From Brasenia schreberi (Eukaryota; Streptophyta; Magnoliopsida; Nymphaeales; Cabombaceae), in the NCBI GenBank assembly GCA_036023115.1, contig JAYKKT010000059.1:5857001-5921000 (forward strand): DNA of 64,000 nt, given 5' to 3'. How positions within the stretch are numbered: position 1 is the stretch's first letter; each line of letters opens with the position of its first letter. The notes under the pieces were generated by a model that did not search any database, was not told where the DNA came from, and saw only the letters and a list, made by a program, of their open reading frames with translations. Shown here piece after piece: positions 11,182 through 22,688 of this stretch. Both the position numbers and the translations under genes were made by a program.

Positions 11182-11453
11182 TGTTAGGGTTTGAAATCGG
11201 GTCCTTTTGATCCATTTTATGAGTTATGTCTTATGAGTAGCACTTCATTAATAATAGGGTATATTAGTCATTCAAGTTAGATTGTATTTATAAATAAGAG
11301 ATTAGGGTTTAGATTAGGTAATCCTCAAATAGGAGAGAGACAACAATGGTGGGCGCCGTCTTCCACATCGTGAGCAGATTGGATGAGATGTCTCCAATGT
11401 GTCGAATCTTGTAAGTTTATTCCAGTTTTGTTATTAGTTGCAAGATTATTTCA
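11182..11453 (+). mobile_element. Copia-type LTR followed by tRNA-Met primer binding site
   Basis: The segment starts TGTTAGGG and ends TTATTTCA. It contains a TATA-like TATAAATAAG at about 11288 and is followed at once by TGGTATTAGAGCC (11454-11466), a tRNA-Met primer binding site typical of plant Ty1/copia. No matching 3' LTR is present in the window and no gag was recognised behind it, so it is a left-end remnant. Confidence 0.55.
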
Positions 11454-11816
11454 TGGTATTAGAGCCTATAAGGCGATAAAATTGATTTTTTAGCAAGAGA
11501 GATTACTTGAATGCACAAGGAAAGGGTGTAGATTTATTAACAACAGATTTCTGGGTGAAATTCACTCAATGTGTGGAAAAATTGGTTTCTGATCTAAGGT
11601 ATTGCACCCTGGAAGAAACGTATTGCACCCTGGAAGAAACCTATCAGCAAGAGCAATGCCTAGTGGTGGTAAGTCTCTGGAAAATAGTTCTGAGCAGTGA
11701 ATTGGGCCTCAGCAGTACGATGACTCCCCCATACTTTCATGAGTCTAGAAATACAAGACTTCTGATGATGATTGATGTGGATAAAAGGCGTTTCTACTAC
11801 CTCTGTTGTATACTTG

Positions 11817-14146
11817 TCATTCCTTCTCTTCTTGTACTGGTAGAATTTCAACTGGTGGAAGTGGTGTCACATGAGAGGATTGTATATCTGATGAAAGGTC
11901 TTCCTGCATATTATAAAATGGTGTATCTTCGTGCAAGGTAACATCCATTGTTACATATAATTTTCTTCTGGAAGGATCATAACACTTGTATTCCTTCTGA
12001 GTGGATGAGTATCCCAAAAATATGCATTTGATTGATCTTGCATCTAGTTGATCCCTGAGACCATGATAAATATGCGCGAAGCATGTACATCCAAACACTC
12101 TTGGTAATAGATGGAATTGTTTATGGGAAGGACATAGTGAATGGAATGGAGGATTATCATTGAGAACTTTGTTGGACATACGATTTATAAGAAACACAAC
12201 TGTTAAGACTGCATCACTCCAATAACATTTTGGAGTATTATTTTCAATTAGAAGAGTTCTAGCAACTTCTAGAATATGTCGATTTTTTCTCTCAGCTACA
12301 TCGTTCTGTTTAGGAGAACAGGCACAGGAGATCTAGTGTAAGATTCCATGATCTGTAAAATATGAGTGCAATACTTGAGATATAAACTCACTTTCATTAT
12401 CACTGCGAAAGACTCATATTACGTTGAAACTGAGTTTGCACAAACTTATAGTATATGGGAAGAATATTCTTCACTTCATCCTTATCTTTCATTAGATATA
12501 TCATGGTAAATCGAGTGCAATCATCAATGAATGAGATAAAATATTTATATCCATGGAAGGAAGTAGCAGAGCAAGGACCCCAAATATCAGAATGAATAAT
12601 TTCAAAAGGAATAGAGGATTTTTCTTCATTAGAAGGAAAGGAAATACGATGATATTTTGCCTTCTGGCAAGTTTCACAATTCAAATTCAAATTATTACAA
12701 TGACTAAATTCTGGTAATAACATCCTAAGTTTAGATATAGGTAAATGTCCTAGTCTCTGGTGCCAGCGTGGTAGTTCTTCCTTTATTTTTCCTGTAATGA
12801 CAGTTGATTGCATGACTGCTCCCTTATTCTCCTCACAATAGTAAAGTCCTCTCCTTACACTACCCTGACCAAAGATCCTCTCCGTCTTCAGTTCCTCAAA
12901 GAAACATCCAGTCGAATCAAACACCATATGACATTTTATATCCTGAGTCATTGCAAAAACTGACAATAGATTAACTAATATATGTGGAACTTGTAAACAT
13001 TTTTCAATATGCCAAAATATGTACTAATACTTCCTTTTTCAACTATTGGAGTGTGAGAACCATTTGCGAGTTTAATGTTAATTTGTTCCTTAGTCACCTC
13101 ATAGTTATCGAAAAAATCTCTCCTACTGACCATGTGATCTGTAGCACCAGAATCAATGACCCATATTTGAGAATGAGGAATACTGATATTACCCCGAGTC
13201 AAGAAGAAAAATGGATATGCCACTGTCGCTTGGGAATTACCATTGGAAGATGTGGATGGAATATGAGACTTTGATAAGCGAGCTTTAAATAATTCAATTT
13301 CTTTCTTCATATCAGCCAATGTGGTTGTATTATTTTCACTGCTTTGTTTTTCATTTTGATCACTGTTGTAATAGGCTTTGTTGGGTCTATTCTGAAAGTG
13401 TGTTGGCCTTCCAACTAATTCCCAACATGTCTCCTTTGTGTGTCTTATCTTTCCGCAATACGATCAGGTTAATTTATCTCTTTCTTTAAAACTAAGTGCA
13501 GATCTACCCCTACCCCGTCCAAAGGCTCCTCTTCCCCGAGAGAAATTAGGGGTTGACATATTCCTTCCCACAAAAGCCGATGTCTCTAAATTGATTTTAG
13601 TTTCCTTCTCTAAGTGTTTTCTGTCTTCTTCTCGAAGTAGAAGAGGATATACAATACTCAATGATGGAAGCTCATCTCTGTTGAGAATATTATTCTTGAC
13701 AGCTTCATATTCTGACGATATACCACATAGGAGATAGAAAACTTTTTGTTCTTCAAATTCCTCATTGCGCTCTTGTGTGCAGTTTTGATACTTTGTCTTG
13801 GAGTAAAGCTGTAGTTCTTTCCATAAACCTCTGAGTTCTACATAATATTCACTCACCGATCTTCCTCCCATATTTCTTGGTAATGTTCTTCCGTTAGGCA
13901 TAGGCCTCCTATACTGCTAACCAAATATATCTAGCACTTTCCAAAAACATAAATGTACTTCCAATAGACGGTGTCATGGATTGAATCAGCCATGCACTCA
14001 CTAGTGCATTTTTCTAGAGCCATCGGGAGTAAAGAGGATCTGTAACTGGAGGCCTTGGTATTTAAGTATTCCCATCGCCCCCTGGCTATAATAGCCGGTT
14101 CAATAGATCGGGCCCACTGTAGATAATTCTTGTCATCTAATTTCAT
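11817..14146 (-). pseudogene. Copia gag-protease-integrase, decayed
   Basis: Minus-strand pieces in order: gag start (14146-13931, with LQWARSIEPAIIARGRW), gag core (13901-13464, with YVELRGLWKEL and YLLCGISSEYE), aspartic protease (13319-12975, with WVIDSGATDHM, catalytic D intact), GAG-pre-integrase and integrase core (12966-12400, with WHQRLGHLPISKLR, CETCQKAK, HSDIWGP and FIDDCTRFT), and integrase C-terminal part (12197-11817, with RVFGCTCFAHI and KCIFLGYS). Several frameshifts and stops separate the pieces, so it cannot be functional. The zinc knuckle lies near the gag end (around 13460) and is also broken. Confidence 0.85.
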
Positions 14147-14686
14147 ATTGGTGACTTGAAACGATTCTCCTTTGTCTGAAGAGTTGTGTTCACTTCATTC
14201 AATAATTTTTGTTCTTTCAATACTTTTCTGAATCTTGTATTGCTTAAGAAGATCTCTCAAATGATTGGTTCTTAGTTCCAATAGTTGAAATCCAAGATCA
14301 TGTAGAAGTTCAGATTTGTATATACACGATTGACATATAAATTGAACTTGAGGATTTTCAATACTTGATAAGTAATGGACATATGAAGTCAAAATATTCT
14401 CTGTAACATACCAACTGTTTGCTGAAATTTTCCAACCAAAATAGGTCAATCCAAAAAACAAGAATCGACTCTCCTTGATTCTCGTTTTGTTTAGGCTAGA
14501 TAAGCCCTTGTCAAATGAAGATCCACCGATCTATTTCAAGAGGTGAAGAAATATGTGCTTGTGTGTTTTCCAAGATTCACAAGCATTTAAACTAAAAACC
14601 ATGCCATAAACCGTTGCGTGCTGCCCCAACTTTCAAAAAATTGGCTTACCTCGGAGGCTAGATAGCCTCGATAGGCTCTGATACCA

Positions 14687-15006
14687 TGTTGAATTCATGC
14701 AAACATCATCATCATCACTTGAGATAGAATAGAAAATTTGAAGAACAAGGAAAGGAGCATGTCGGTGCCCCTTGGCTGCCGTGACCTCTCACCCGATTTT
14801 CTTATTATTCTAAACCTAATTACAAGTTGGGTTTTTATAATCCCATTCTAACTTAAAAGACCCTAATGCCCTTACTTAGTGACTAATAGAACTCGGTTCC
14901 TAATGGATCAGGGATCCATATTACTACGATTAAACACACTTACGGAGAAAACATAAAAGACACTAACTCAAACTTAATTAACATGATTCAACTTGATCTT
15001 CCAACA
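14687..15006 (-). repeat. 5' LTR of the minus-strand copia element (320 bp)
   Basis: Read on the minus strand it starts TGTTGGAAGATC and ends GAATTCAACA, with matching TGTTG..CAACA ends, and directly abuts the tRNA-Met primer binding site. It contains an internal AGGGCATTAGGGTC motif. Confidence 0.85.
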
Positions 15007-15401
15007 ATAATTTCTAATAAAATTATAAATGACTATCACTCTATAAGAATATTGAGAGATTGTGAGAAGAGAACACTCTGAGCATAACAAAGTTAAATAA
15101 CATCTCATAACGAACAATCATCCATACCATAACGTGAATACTGAATTTATTAATAAATCTAAAAAATGAAAGAATTGAAATTAATGAACAAAACATATAT
15201 AATACGATCAACATTAAACAAAATTGAATCTAAAAGCTTGATTCGAAACAGATAATTCCTAATAAAATTATAAATGACTATCACTCTATAAGAATATTGA
15301 GAGATTGTGAGACGAGAACACTCTGAGCATAACAAAGTTAAATAACATCTCATAATGAACAATCATCCATACTGTAACGTGGATATTGAATAAATTAATA
15401 A
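15007..15401. repeat. Direct repeat of about 150 bp with 245-bp period
   Basis: The segment 15007-15156 is repeated with few changes at 15252-15401 (both carry CTATCACTCTATAAG and ACACTCTGAGCATAAC). The first copy starts exactly at the outer edge of the copia LTR. Confidence 0.85.
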
Positions 15402-15559
15402 ACAACAAAGTTACAATTTACAATCATCCATACCACAAGATTTACAACAACCATCCACAATATGGATCATAATCAACAAAAGCATTGTAATTGACATAGT
15501 CTGGATCACCATCACCACAACGTGGAAGAAGCATAAGTGATTTACGTACCATCGGATTT

Positions 15560-15726
15560 TTGGATTTTATACCCAAAAAATTGATATCGACTCGTACGAT
15601 ACGATATAATAGGGCACGCTAAATTGCTTCTTGTGATATGTGTACATGTATCATACCGTATTCTCATACGATATGCAATAAAATCATATCATACCGTACG
15701 ATATGGATACAATTTTTACAACATTG
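15560..15726. mobile_element. Degenerate hAT-like non-autonomous element
   Basis: The stretch is rich in CGTACGATACGATAT-like subterminal motifs and ends ACAACATTG. It closely parallels the CGATACGGACAACACTG end of the intact hAT at 39450-42702. The left border is not clear. It abuts the antisense LINE fragment that starts near 15732. Confidence 0.4.
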
Positions 15727-15731
15727 CTATG

Positions 15732-16690
15732 AAGTGCCTAAATGATCAAACCTACATTCCATATATTGTCTTTGTTCTACCAAGTCGAAAGCCTTTACTT
15801 TCTAATGTTTCTCTCCATAGTTCTAGTTTCCTATTAACTTTTTCCTTAGAACGATCCATTAACACAATATCATATGCAAATAACATATACCAAGGTACTT
15901 CATCTTGAATATGTTTTGTTAACTCATCATTGACCAATATAAATAAATATGGACTTAAAGTCGATCCATGATTTAACCTACTCAATATTAACTTCAAAGG
16001 AGTATGTAATTCCTTCATGGGTCCTTGCAAGTTTTTGCACCATCGGACGTGTCTTTTATAAGATTTATGTATGTTAATGAGATACCTCTCTTTTCTAAGA
16101 TTCTCTAAAGAACATCTCTTGGCACCCTATAGTATCGTAAGCTTTTTCTTGATTAATAAATATCATGTGAAGGTTCTTTTTTTGCTCTAAAATATTCTAT
16201 AAGACATCTCAATAGGTGAATCACTTCATTAGTAGAACTACCAGGCAAGAATCCAAATTGCTTCTCTATTGTACTCGATACTTGTCTTAACCTACACTCT
16301 TTGTTGGCTCATTAACTTGATACATCGATAATTTTAACAATTTTGAATGACTCCCTTGTTCTTATATATAGGAATAAGTGCACTCTCTCTTCATTCCTTG
16401 GGCATCTTTTTGTGTTTTCCATATTTCATTAAAGTCTTATGAGCCAAGTGAGTCCAATCTCTCCTAGGATTTTTCATACTTCTATAGAAATATTATCTGG
16501 TCCTATAGATTTATTGACCTTAGATCCTCTTTGACTTCATTCTTTTGAATACGCCGATAGAAATTACAGTTTGTATTTTTTCTGATTTGGCTAACTCTCC
16601 TAAGCTAATACAAACACTTGTATTTTCATTAAAAAGCTCATAGAAATAAAATTTTCATAAAACCATTTACTTGAAATTAACCCTTGGTCT
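15732..16690 (-). mobile_element. Antisense RTE LINE fragment (reverse transcriptase)
   Basis: Translated on the minus strand it gives decayed RTE reverse transcriptase, including [18 protein letters not shown] and LFAYDIVL, where the usual FADD is FAYD. It lacks both element ends. Many stops and frameshifts indicate an old insertion. Confidence 0.8.
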
Positions 16691-16878
16691 AATTCTAACA
16701 CTTGTTGGTCTCTTTGGATCATGCATCTTTCTACAACATCTTCAACTTGGCCCTATAGTTTGTTCATTGCAGAAATGGTCTAGTGCCTTCCGTTCTTGTT
16801 CATCTTTGGAAAATCCTGTGCTCTATCATCATTCATAGCAAGTAGAGTAGTTTAATAGGGAAGGTACGGCCAGTGGCT

Positions 16879-16994
16879 ATACGTTGCTTTGGTATTAAAA
16901 TGATGGTATAATGTTATCATTAAGGATGTATCTTCAGGCGATCACTTAAGGATGAAAGTCATGGCAACATTTCTAAGAAGATTGCTAGCATATG
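16879..16994 (+). repeat. Left copy of the 116-bp segment flanking the composite LTR unit
   Basis: It starts ATACGTTGCTTTGG and ends TTGCTAGCATATG, and is repeated at 23013-23132 on the other side of the LTR unit. Only a few substitutions and a 4-bp indel separate the copies. Confidence 0.92.
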
Positions 16995-16995
16995 A

Positions 16996-17311
16996 TGTTA
17001 AAGAATATGCATAGTTAGTGTTCTTAGTGTTAGTTTTATAATTTCTGATGTTTTTAGGTATTATTGTAATTGCCCAAAATACTAAGGGCATTTTGGTAAT
17101 TTTTTATACTAAGGGCATTTTTCATTTTAAAACTCCTTATATAAGGGCTGATAGGTTGTATTAGGGTTAAGTTCTGTGTAAGAAAGAAAGAGAGTGAGGG
17201 AGGGCGGCCTCCATTGGGGTCTGCCCCTTCCTTCAATCTCTCATGTTTATGCTTCAATGTTATTGATATTTCTTGTTTAATCCTCTGCTACGTGAATCCA
17301 GAATTTAAACA
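16996..17311 (+). repeat. Left LTR of the composite unit (316 bp)
   Basis: It starts TGTTAAAGAATATGC and ends GAATTTAAACA. It contains a tandem CTAAGGGCATTTT motif and a TATATAAGG box, and matches 22689-23012 along its whole length. Confidence 0.9.
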
Positions 17312-17357
17312 TGGTATCAGAGCCATATAATCAATGGGAGCAACGGGTATTGGCTGC

Positions 17358-17490
17358 GGATGTATGGGAAGGTGTTGAGAGTAGTTTGTGTTGGTGTTGG
17401 TGCTTGGGGCAATATTTTTTTGCTACAATGGTGCAAGACTCATATGGCCATCTTCGCGTCAAGATTCGTACTAGGATTTGGAAGAGAGCG
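17358..17490 (+). pseudogene. Fragment like NAD-dependent glycerol-3-phosphate dehydrogenase (GPDHC1 type)
   Basis: The translation VLRVVCVGVGAWG followed, after a frameshift in a T run near 17415, by MVQDSYGHLRVKI and RIWKR resembles the Rossmann-fold start of plant cytosolic glycerol-3-phosphate dehydrogenases (GxGAWGS motif). Only about 40 residues are present. It lies just behind the primer binding site of the LTR unit, as expected for captured exon sequence. Identification is from motif memory, not a search. Confidence 0.55.
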
Positions 17491-17491
17491 A

Positions 17492-17563
17492 ACGAGATGT
17501 TATCTCATGGAATGCTTTGATTGGTGGGTTGGTCTTCAATGGTAAGGTAGAGGAGGTTGTTAA
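17492..17563 (+). pseudogene. PPR-protein fragment
   Basis: The codons read DVISWNALIGGL and then NGKVEEVV, a typical PLS-type pentatricopeptide repeat segment. It is fused directly behind the dehydrogenase-like fragment. It ends where the next LTR-like sequence begins. Confidence 0.5.
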
Positions 17564-17806
17564 TGTTAACGGATATTAATAGAGTCGTTTAATGCATTTT
17601 CACGTCATTTTAAGTGTTATGTCACTTAAGTAGTAATTAGTACTTATTAGGGGTAGTTTAGGAAATCAAGTTAGACAGGGTATAAATAGACGTCATTAGG
17701 GTTAAGTCAGGTGAATGAAAAGAAACAGGACGACCGCACCAAAGGGGCCGAGATCTGAGTTTTGTAAGTCGTTTCTTATTGATTAATGCATATTTTCTTT
17801 CTAAGA
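17558..17806 (+). repeat. LTR of a second copia element, with primer binding site
   Basis: The sequence runs from TGTTAATGTTAACGG to TTTCTTTCTAAGA, has a TATAAATAGA box, and is followed at 17807 by TGGTATTAGAGCC. It resembles the LTR at 11182-11453 in layout. The exact start is uncertain by a few bases. Confidence 0.55.
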
Positions 17807-18433
17807 TGGTATTAGAGCCTATATGGCATTTATTTCGATGATTTTGGGAAGAAGAAAATCAGATTTAGATTGTTTGTGAGTTGGAATCGTGACAGAGTAC
17901 ATTCTTGACTTGGAAAAATCGTATTTGGAATCGTGTATGATTCTGTGAATTGTGATTTTGGAAAATAGTTGACAACTGAATTATTTTGTTGATTCAAAGT
18001 GTGATTGTCACATTTGTGACTGATTCAACGTGTTATTTCTCGTTAAGTACCCATTGTCATTCTATAAAAAATCGTGATCGCCCTAAGAAGTCAGATTGTC
18101 GATTCTCATTGCGGTTGTCAATTCTCATCTTGGTTGTCGATCCTCATTGAGGTTGCCGATTCTCATTGTGGTTCAGTTGTGATTTATTAAAATCTGAAAT
18201 CTGACTGCCATCTGTATAGCAGTTGTTTATTTGAAATTGTGAAGCAGTCAATTCAAGGATACGTGTGACTGCATTATTCATTATTCAAAAAAAGGGGAAG
18301 ATTTGAACTATTAGCAAACACATTATTGATTCAGCAACTGAATACTTGCCTTGATTGGTTTTCTTTTTTGCTTCCATCTATTCAAATTGAGCAGATTTAC
18401 GAAGATCAGAAAAGCTATTATATTTCATGACCT

Positions 18434-19480
18434 ATGGCTGAAAAAGGAAAAGGTATTGATAGATCTCTCCATACGGGTGAACAATCTCTTTCCATAGAAA
18501 AGACAGACCATTTTCATATTACAACTACTAAACTTGATGGCAGAAATTATATAGAATGGTCTAGATCTGTAGAACTGGTTATTATAGCAAGGGGGAGATG
18601 GGCACACTTAATGGGTCAAATACCAAATCTAGATACTCATGATACACGTTATTCTACCTAGAGAAGAGAAGATGCTTTAATCTCATCATGGTTGCTACAG
18701 TCAATGATTCCATCAATTGCTAAAACCTTTATGTTTCTAAAATCTGCTCATGAAATTTATTGTGCAGTCTCCGAAGCATACTTTAGAAAAAAGAATGTGG
18801 CCAAAGAATACAAGATTTTGGAAAAGATTAGAAAATGCAAACAAGGCACTCGATCTATCACTGAATAATGTGCAGATCTCTGAGGCTTCTGGAATGAATT
18901 CTTCTATTATACGAATATCAAGTGTTCTGCTTGTTACAATGAAAGAAATACTGAGATTGAAAAAAAGAAAGTATTTGATTTATTGTGGGGTGTAAATCCT
19001 TAATTTGAACAAATAAAACTGAATATCTTAGGCAGAGAAGAGCTTCCTTTCATGGGCACAGTATACTCTTTATTAATCGGAAAGAAGATTGCAGGAATCT
19101 TGAGAAGGATAATGTTCTTGGTACAGATCAAAAAGCACTCCAAGTAAGAGGAGACAGTTCTCACTTTCGTGGCTGAGGTGGACACCAGAGTCAATGGTCA
19201 TGGACGTGGTCGATTTTATTCTGATGAGAAAGAAAAACTTGTTTGTTCACATTGTGGAAAATCACGTCATACTAGAGAACTTGGGAACTACATGGCAAAC
19301 CTGATTATTATAGAAATCGCAATCACTCAGTTCATTCTGCAGACAATTCAACTCCAAGCACAAATGAAATTCAAGAGATTATATAAAGGATAGAGGGCCT
19401 AGAATATAATCTATTTGAACAATCTTCATCTTCTTCATCTCAAGCTACAGTGGCACAGGCTACATATACATTGAAGGGTA
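18434..19480 (+). pseudogene. Copia gag remnant
   Basis: The pieces read TKLDGRNYIEWSRSVELVI and IIARGRWAHLMGQIP, then KKVFDLLWGVNP, FMGTVYSLL and a zinc-knuckle-like CSHCGKSRHTREL. All are usual for copia gag of the lineage also seen at 14.1 kb (-) and 32.8 kb (+). There are in-frame stops (for example after about 18660) and frameshifts. Protease and downstream domains are missing. Confidence 0.75.
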
Positions 19481-19679
19481 ACCACTGTTGAAGAATATGA
19501 GTTTAGAGTCAGTTTGAGTACATTTGATGTCTTAGGACAATAAATTTGATGTTTTAGGTATTATTATCAAGTTGAGAATGAGATACTTCGAACTCCAAAC
19601 TTGCCAAAAATCTTTATCGGTCTGCAACATTCTTTATCTGTCTTCATCACTGATCTAATCTTAAACAACTTCTTTGGCT

Positions 19680-19815
19680 GCAACAACCAACTCAGTCTTC
19701 CTGGTTGATCAACTCAACTCAGCCTTCCTGGCTGTAACAACATCAACTCAACCTTCCTGGATATAACCACATCAACTCTAACAATATCAACTCAGTCTTC
19801 CTAGCTTTAACAACA
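19680..19815. repeat. Imperfect tandem repeats of about 40 bp
   Basis: Units containing CAACTCAGTCTTCCTGG and CTGTAACAACATC recur four times with small changes. No coding function is seen. The surrounding 19.48-20.17 kb is otherwise unexplained sequence of the LTR unit. Confidence 0.6.
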
Positions 19816-20169
19816 TTTTAGCAGTCGTCATGACTGCAAACTTCACAAGAATCAACAGATTGGAGACATTCCATCCAATCTCGCTCTTCTGCAACACGTA
19901 CTAACCTTCGATATTCTTTTTCTAAATTTTCCAGCTCTCTTAAACATTTCCTCAAACACTTGATGTTCATGTTAATAATCTTTTCTTGAACATTTCATCA
20001 AACACCTCACGTGCAGGTAAACATCCAATCGGCCTCCATTCTGCCGTACCCCACTAAGAATTTTCTGTATCTGCCTTGTCGATTTTCTTCCAATTATCAC
20101 ACTTATATTCTCAACACCTTCAATGCCATCTGGATATCTAAAGGTCCTTCTAGTCCTCTAAATGTGGAC

Positions 20170-20800
20170 AACCACAGAACCTAACAGAAATTCCAATTTC
20201 TAGCGCTCATCATTTTGCCATTAAACTGAGTCCACTTGGAGCGAGCAAGTTCAGCAACATGATTTAAGAAATGTAAGTGTGCATGGACTTGACCCAAAAG
20301 CATGTGCATATCATCACAAGTTTTATCTTGAGGTTCACCCTTTAACAAATGTTCATTATGAAGAGACCACTTTGACTGGACTCATGAATATAATTCCCAG
20401 GAGTAGCAACTGATAAGTTGAGCTTCTGTTGTCTGAAACATCAGGAGTAGCAACTAAAGGAGAAGGCTTACCATTTCCACTAATATCTCGTGCAATATAC
20501 TACCTAAACTCTTGAATTTTAGCTCAAATTCTGCTATAGATGTCGAATAAATTTCTGAGATTAAAGACTGCATCTGTACTGAATTTGGAATTGCTGCCCT
20601 TTTCTCCGTTTTTTTTATTAGCCTCTATCTCCATTCCGTTATCATATGGATTTGCAGCTGCCAAACATAGAAATCTAGGTTTCATCAAGTTCCTTGTAAT
20701 CGATATTGCCAGTTCATAATTATTAGAAGTTTCAAAGCCATAAGGCTGCCCACGGCTGACATTAAAGGCACCAAATTGCAGGCTGACAATCACATTAGAT
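20170..20800 (-). other. Coding-like stretch of unknown origin, possibly captured exons
   Basis: On the minus strand long stretches are open and protein-like, for example VSLQFGAFNVSRGQPYGFE and, further on, CDDMHMLLGQVHAHLHFLN and ELARSKWTQFNGKM. The pieces are separated by stops. I do not recognise the family. Its place among other gene fragments suggests it is also captured host sequence. Confidence 0.4.
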
Positions 20801-20984
20801 GCGGAGGCCCATTACTGTTCAAATGCAGTAAATGCAGCCAACCAAGTCATTAAAGTCCTGCACCACTTTCTTGGGAATATGAATAGTTTTAGATGTAGCA
20901 GCCATATGCAATAAATAGGAGTCTTGAAACTTTCACCTGCAGCATTAAGAAGGTGGTTAAGGCTCCTTATGCAATAAATGCATA

Positions 20985-21275
20985 ACCTACAGCAGCCATA
21001 TCCACACAGTCCACGATATCTCCATTCTCACAGTTGACTGTATCATTTGCAGACCTAATGGAATGAGGCCCGATTCCGTGGCAGCATTCATGACATATTG
21101 TGTGAGTAAAGAAGGATTCAAAATCAACATATTCTTTCTGATCCCCTCCTATACACACATCTGCAATAGATTTAAGGATGTGGCCAAACTTTGCTTCTGA
21201 GACATTCTTGAGTATGACCATTGATGTTCCTCACTCTTTCACTATCCTTCTATCATTTGGCAAATTGAATGCATC
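20985..21275 (-). pseudogene. Fragment of Nudix hydrolase 3 (M49/DPP III-like domain)
   Basis: The minus-strand reading gives FNLPNDRRIVKE, a stop, GTSMVILKNVSEAKFGHIL, then VDFESFFTHTICHECCHG and IGPHSI. The HECCHG zinc-binding motif with FFTHT before it is characteristic of the dipeptidyl-peptidase-III-like region of plant NUDX3 proteins. About 75 residues are present, with one in-frame stop where an arginine is expected. It is incomplete at both ends and cannot be functional. Confidence 0.7.
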
Positions 21276-21620
21276 TTCGATCCTTGCGTTGGGTGAGGGT
21301 TTTCCTTTTTGTTTTAGGTCCTCGGCACTCCATCATCCACTCCTCTGGTGACTGATCCATGCAATCACTCCCTGAACTGCAATGTTCAGGAATACTTTCA
21401 GTCCATAATGGTGAGTAATATGTAATAAATGTGCAGCTATATCCAATAACTACAGCCACCAAGCTTCTCAATGTGCAATAAACTGCTCCACTTTCCCAGG
21501 CCTCGAGCAACCTACAGCTTTAATGATCACTTGCTGCAACCTGCAGCTTTAATGATCATTAATCGTTCTAAACCAATAATGCCCAACGCATGTTCATTAC
21601 AATAATGGCCACTTTTGTAT

Positions 21621-22410
21621 TCACAACATTAAATTCTCTGCCCCAACTTTAAATTCCTCTTTATGCATTTCGCTGAACAGAATTAGTGCTACATTCCTCT
21701 TTGAGTAGCCACCTGCATCTGTGTTCCATGAGACTCTGTCTCTTATACTCATTCTGTTAAAAATGGATCGAGCATCATCCATGCTTCCACATTTTGCATA
21801 CATGTCTATGAGTGCATTAACAACAACCAGATTAGATTCCAATCCATTTCTTTGAATATAACCATGAATATCTTTCCCATGTTGAAGAGAGCCATTAGAA
21901 GTGCAAGCATGCAGAACACTGGTAATGGTGAAGAGCTGGTTTAACACCTGAGAGTTCCATCTCATTAAACAATTGAATTGTTTTCTCCAAGTGCCCATTT
22001 CGAGCATATCCCGAGATCATTGATGTCCAAGACACAACATTTCACTTAGACATTTGCTCAAAAAATGAATTGCATACTCCAATTCTCCACACTTTGCATA
22101 TGAATCAATCAAAGAGTTGCATATAGTAATCTCTTTTCCATACAAGCCATGACCCAATTCAGCACAAATAGGAAGAACAGTAACAATAGTTGCCACATCC
22201 AACCGAGTCCCTTCAATTTTCATTTCTCTCAAGACCTTAACAGCCTCCAACGATATTGCATACTCCAATTCTCCACTTTGCATATGTATCAATCAAAGAG
22301 TTGCATATAGTAATCTCTTTTCCATACAAGCCATGACCCAATTCAGCACAAACAGGAAGAACAGTAACAATAGTTGCCACATCCTTGCGATGGATATCTT
22401 TTTTGGCAAT
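21621..22410 (-). pseudogene. PPR-protein fragments with an internal tandem duplication
   Basis: Minus-strand PLS-type PPR repeats are clear: NALIDMYAKCGSMDDARSIF, SIRDRVSWNT and HACTSNGSLQHGKDIHGYI, and upstream ICNSLIDSYAKCGELEYAI. The segment around 22091-22200 is repeated at about 22275-22385 (period near 185 bp), so the motif GHGLYGKEITICNSLID occurs twice. Stops and frame changes interrupt it. It is in sense orientation behind the minus-strand primer binding site at 22549-22537, as if captured into that minus-strand element. Confidence 0.75.
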
Positions 22411-22549
22411 GAAGCAGCAACCTACAACACATCCTTGACATCATACCGAAACCTCTAAAAATTTTATTCACCACTCACCTGCGGACAGTATATTAGAGTT
22501 GTTCTTTACATCGGTTGAACGATCTTGCAGTGGTAGTGCTCTGATACCA

Positions 22550-22688
22550 TGTTGAAAACATAGTTGCGCAACAAATAATCAATAATAGAAAAGATGAAGA
22601 GGAAAAGCATGGAGATCGGAGGAGAATGTAAAATGACCAAAATACCCCTAGTACAGAAAATTACCAAAACGCCCTTATAACTTCAGGG
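22550..22688 (-). mobile_element. Inverted partial copia LTR with primer binding site
   Basis: Minus-strand TGGTATCAGAGCACTACC (22549 leftward) adjoins an LTR end GTTTTCAACA. The LTR piece shares the duplicated AAGGGC(A/G)TTTTGGTAATTTT motif with the + LTRs, so it belongs to a related family. It is cut off at 22688, exactly where the right + LTR begins. Confidence 0.65.

Larger units (their letters stand above)
11650..15006 (-). mobile_element. Truncated Ty1/copia retrotransposon (5' LTR, gag, protease, integrase)
   Basis: The minus-strand element begins with its 5' LTR at 15006-14687 and a primer binding site at 14686-14674 (TGGTATCAGAGCC on the minus strand). It runs leftward through gag, protease and integrase. 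Reverse transcriptase, RNase H and the 3' LTR are absent. The left end fades near 11.65-11.8 kb, next to the + strand LTR remnant at 11182. Confidence 0.85.

Noticed and set aside
11507..11941. Open frame of 144 codons on the + strand
   Set aside because: It overlaps the decayed end of a minus-strand copia, contains a 21-bp tandem duplication, and has no protein-like features.
22091..22385. Short repeats with spacing suggestive of an array
   Set aside because: Two long imperfect copies within a PPR fragment, not a CRISPR array; the DNA is eukaryotic.
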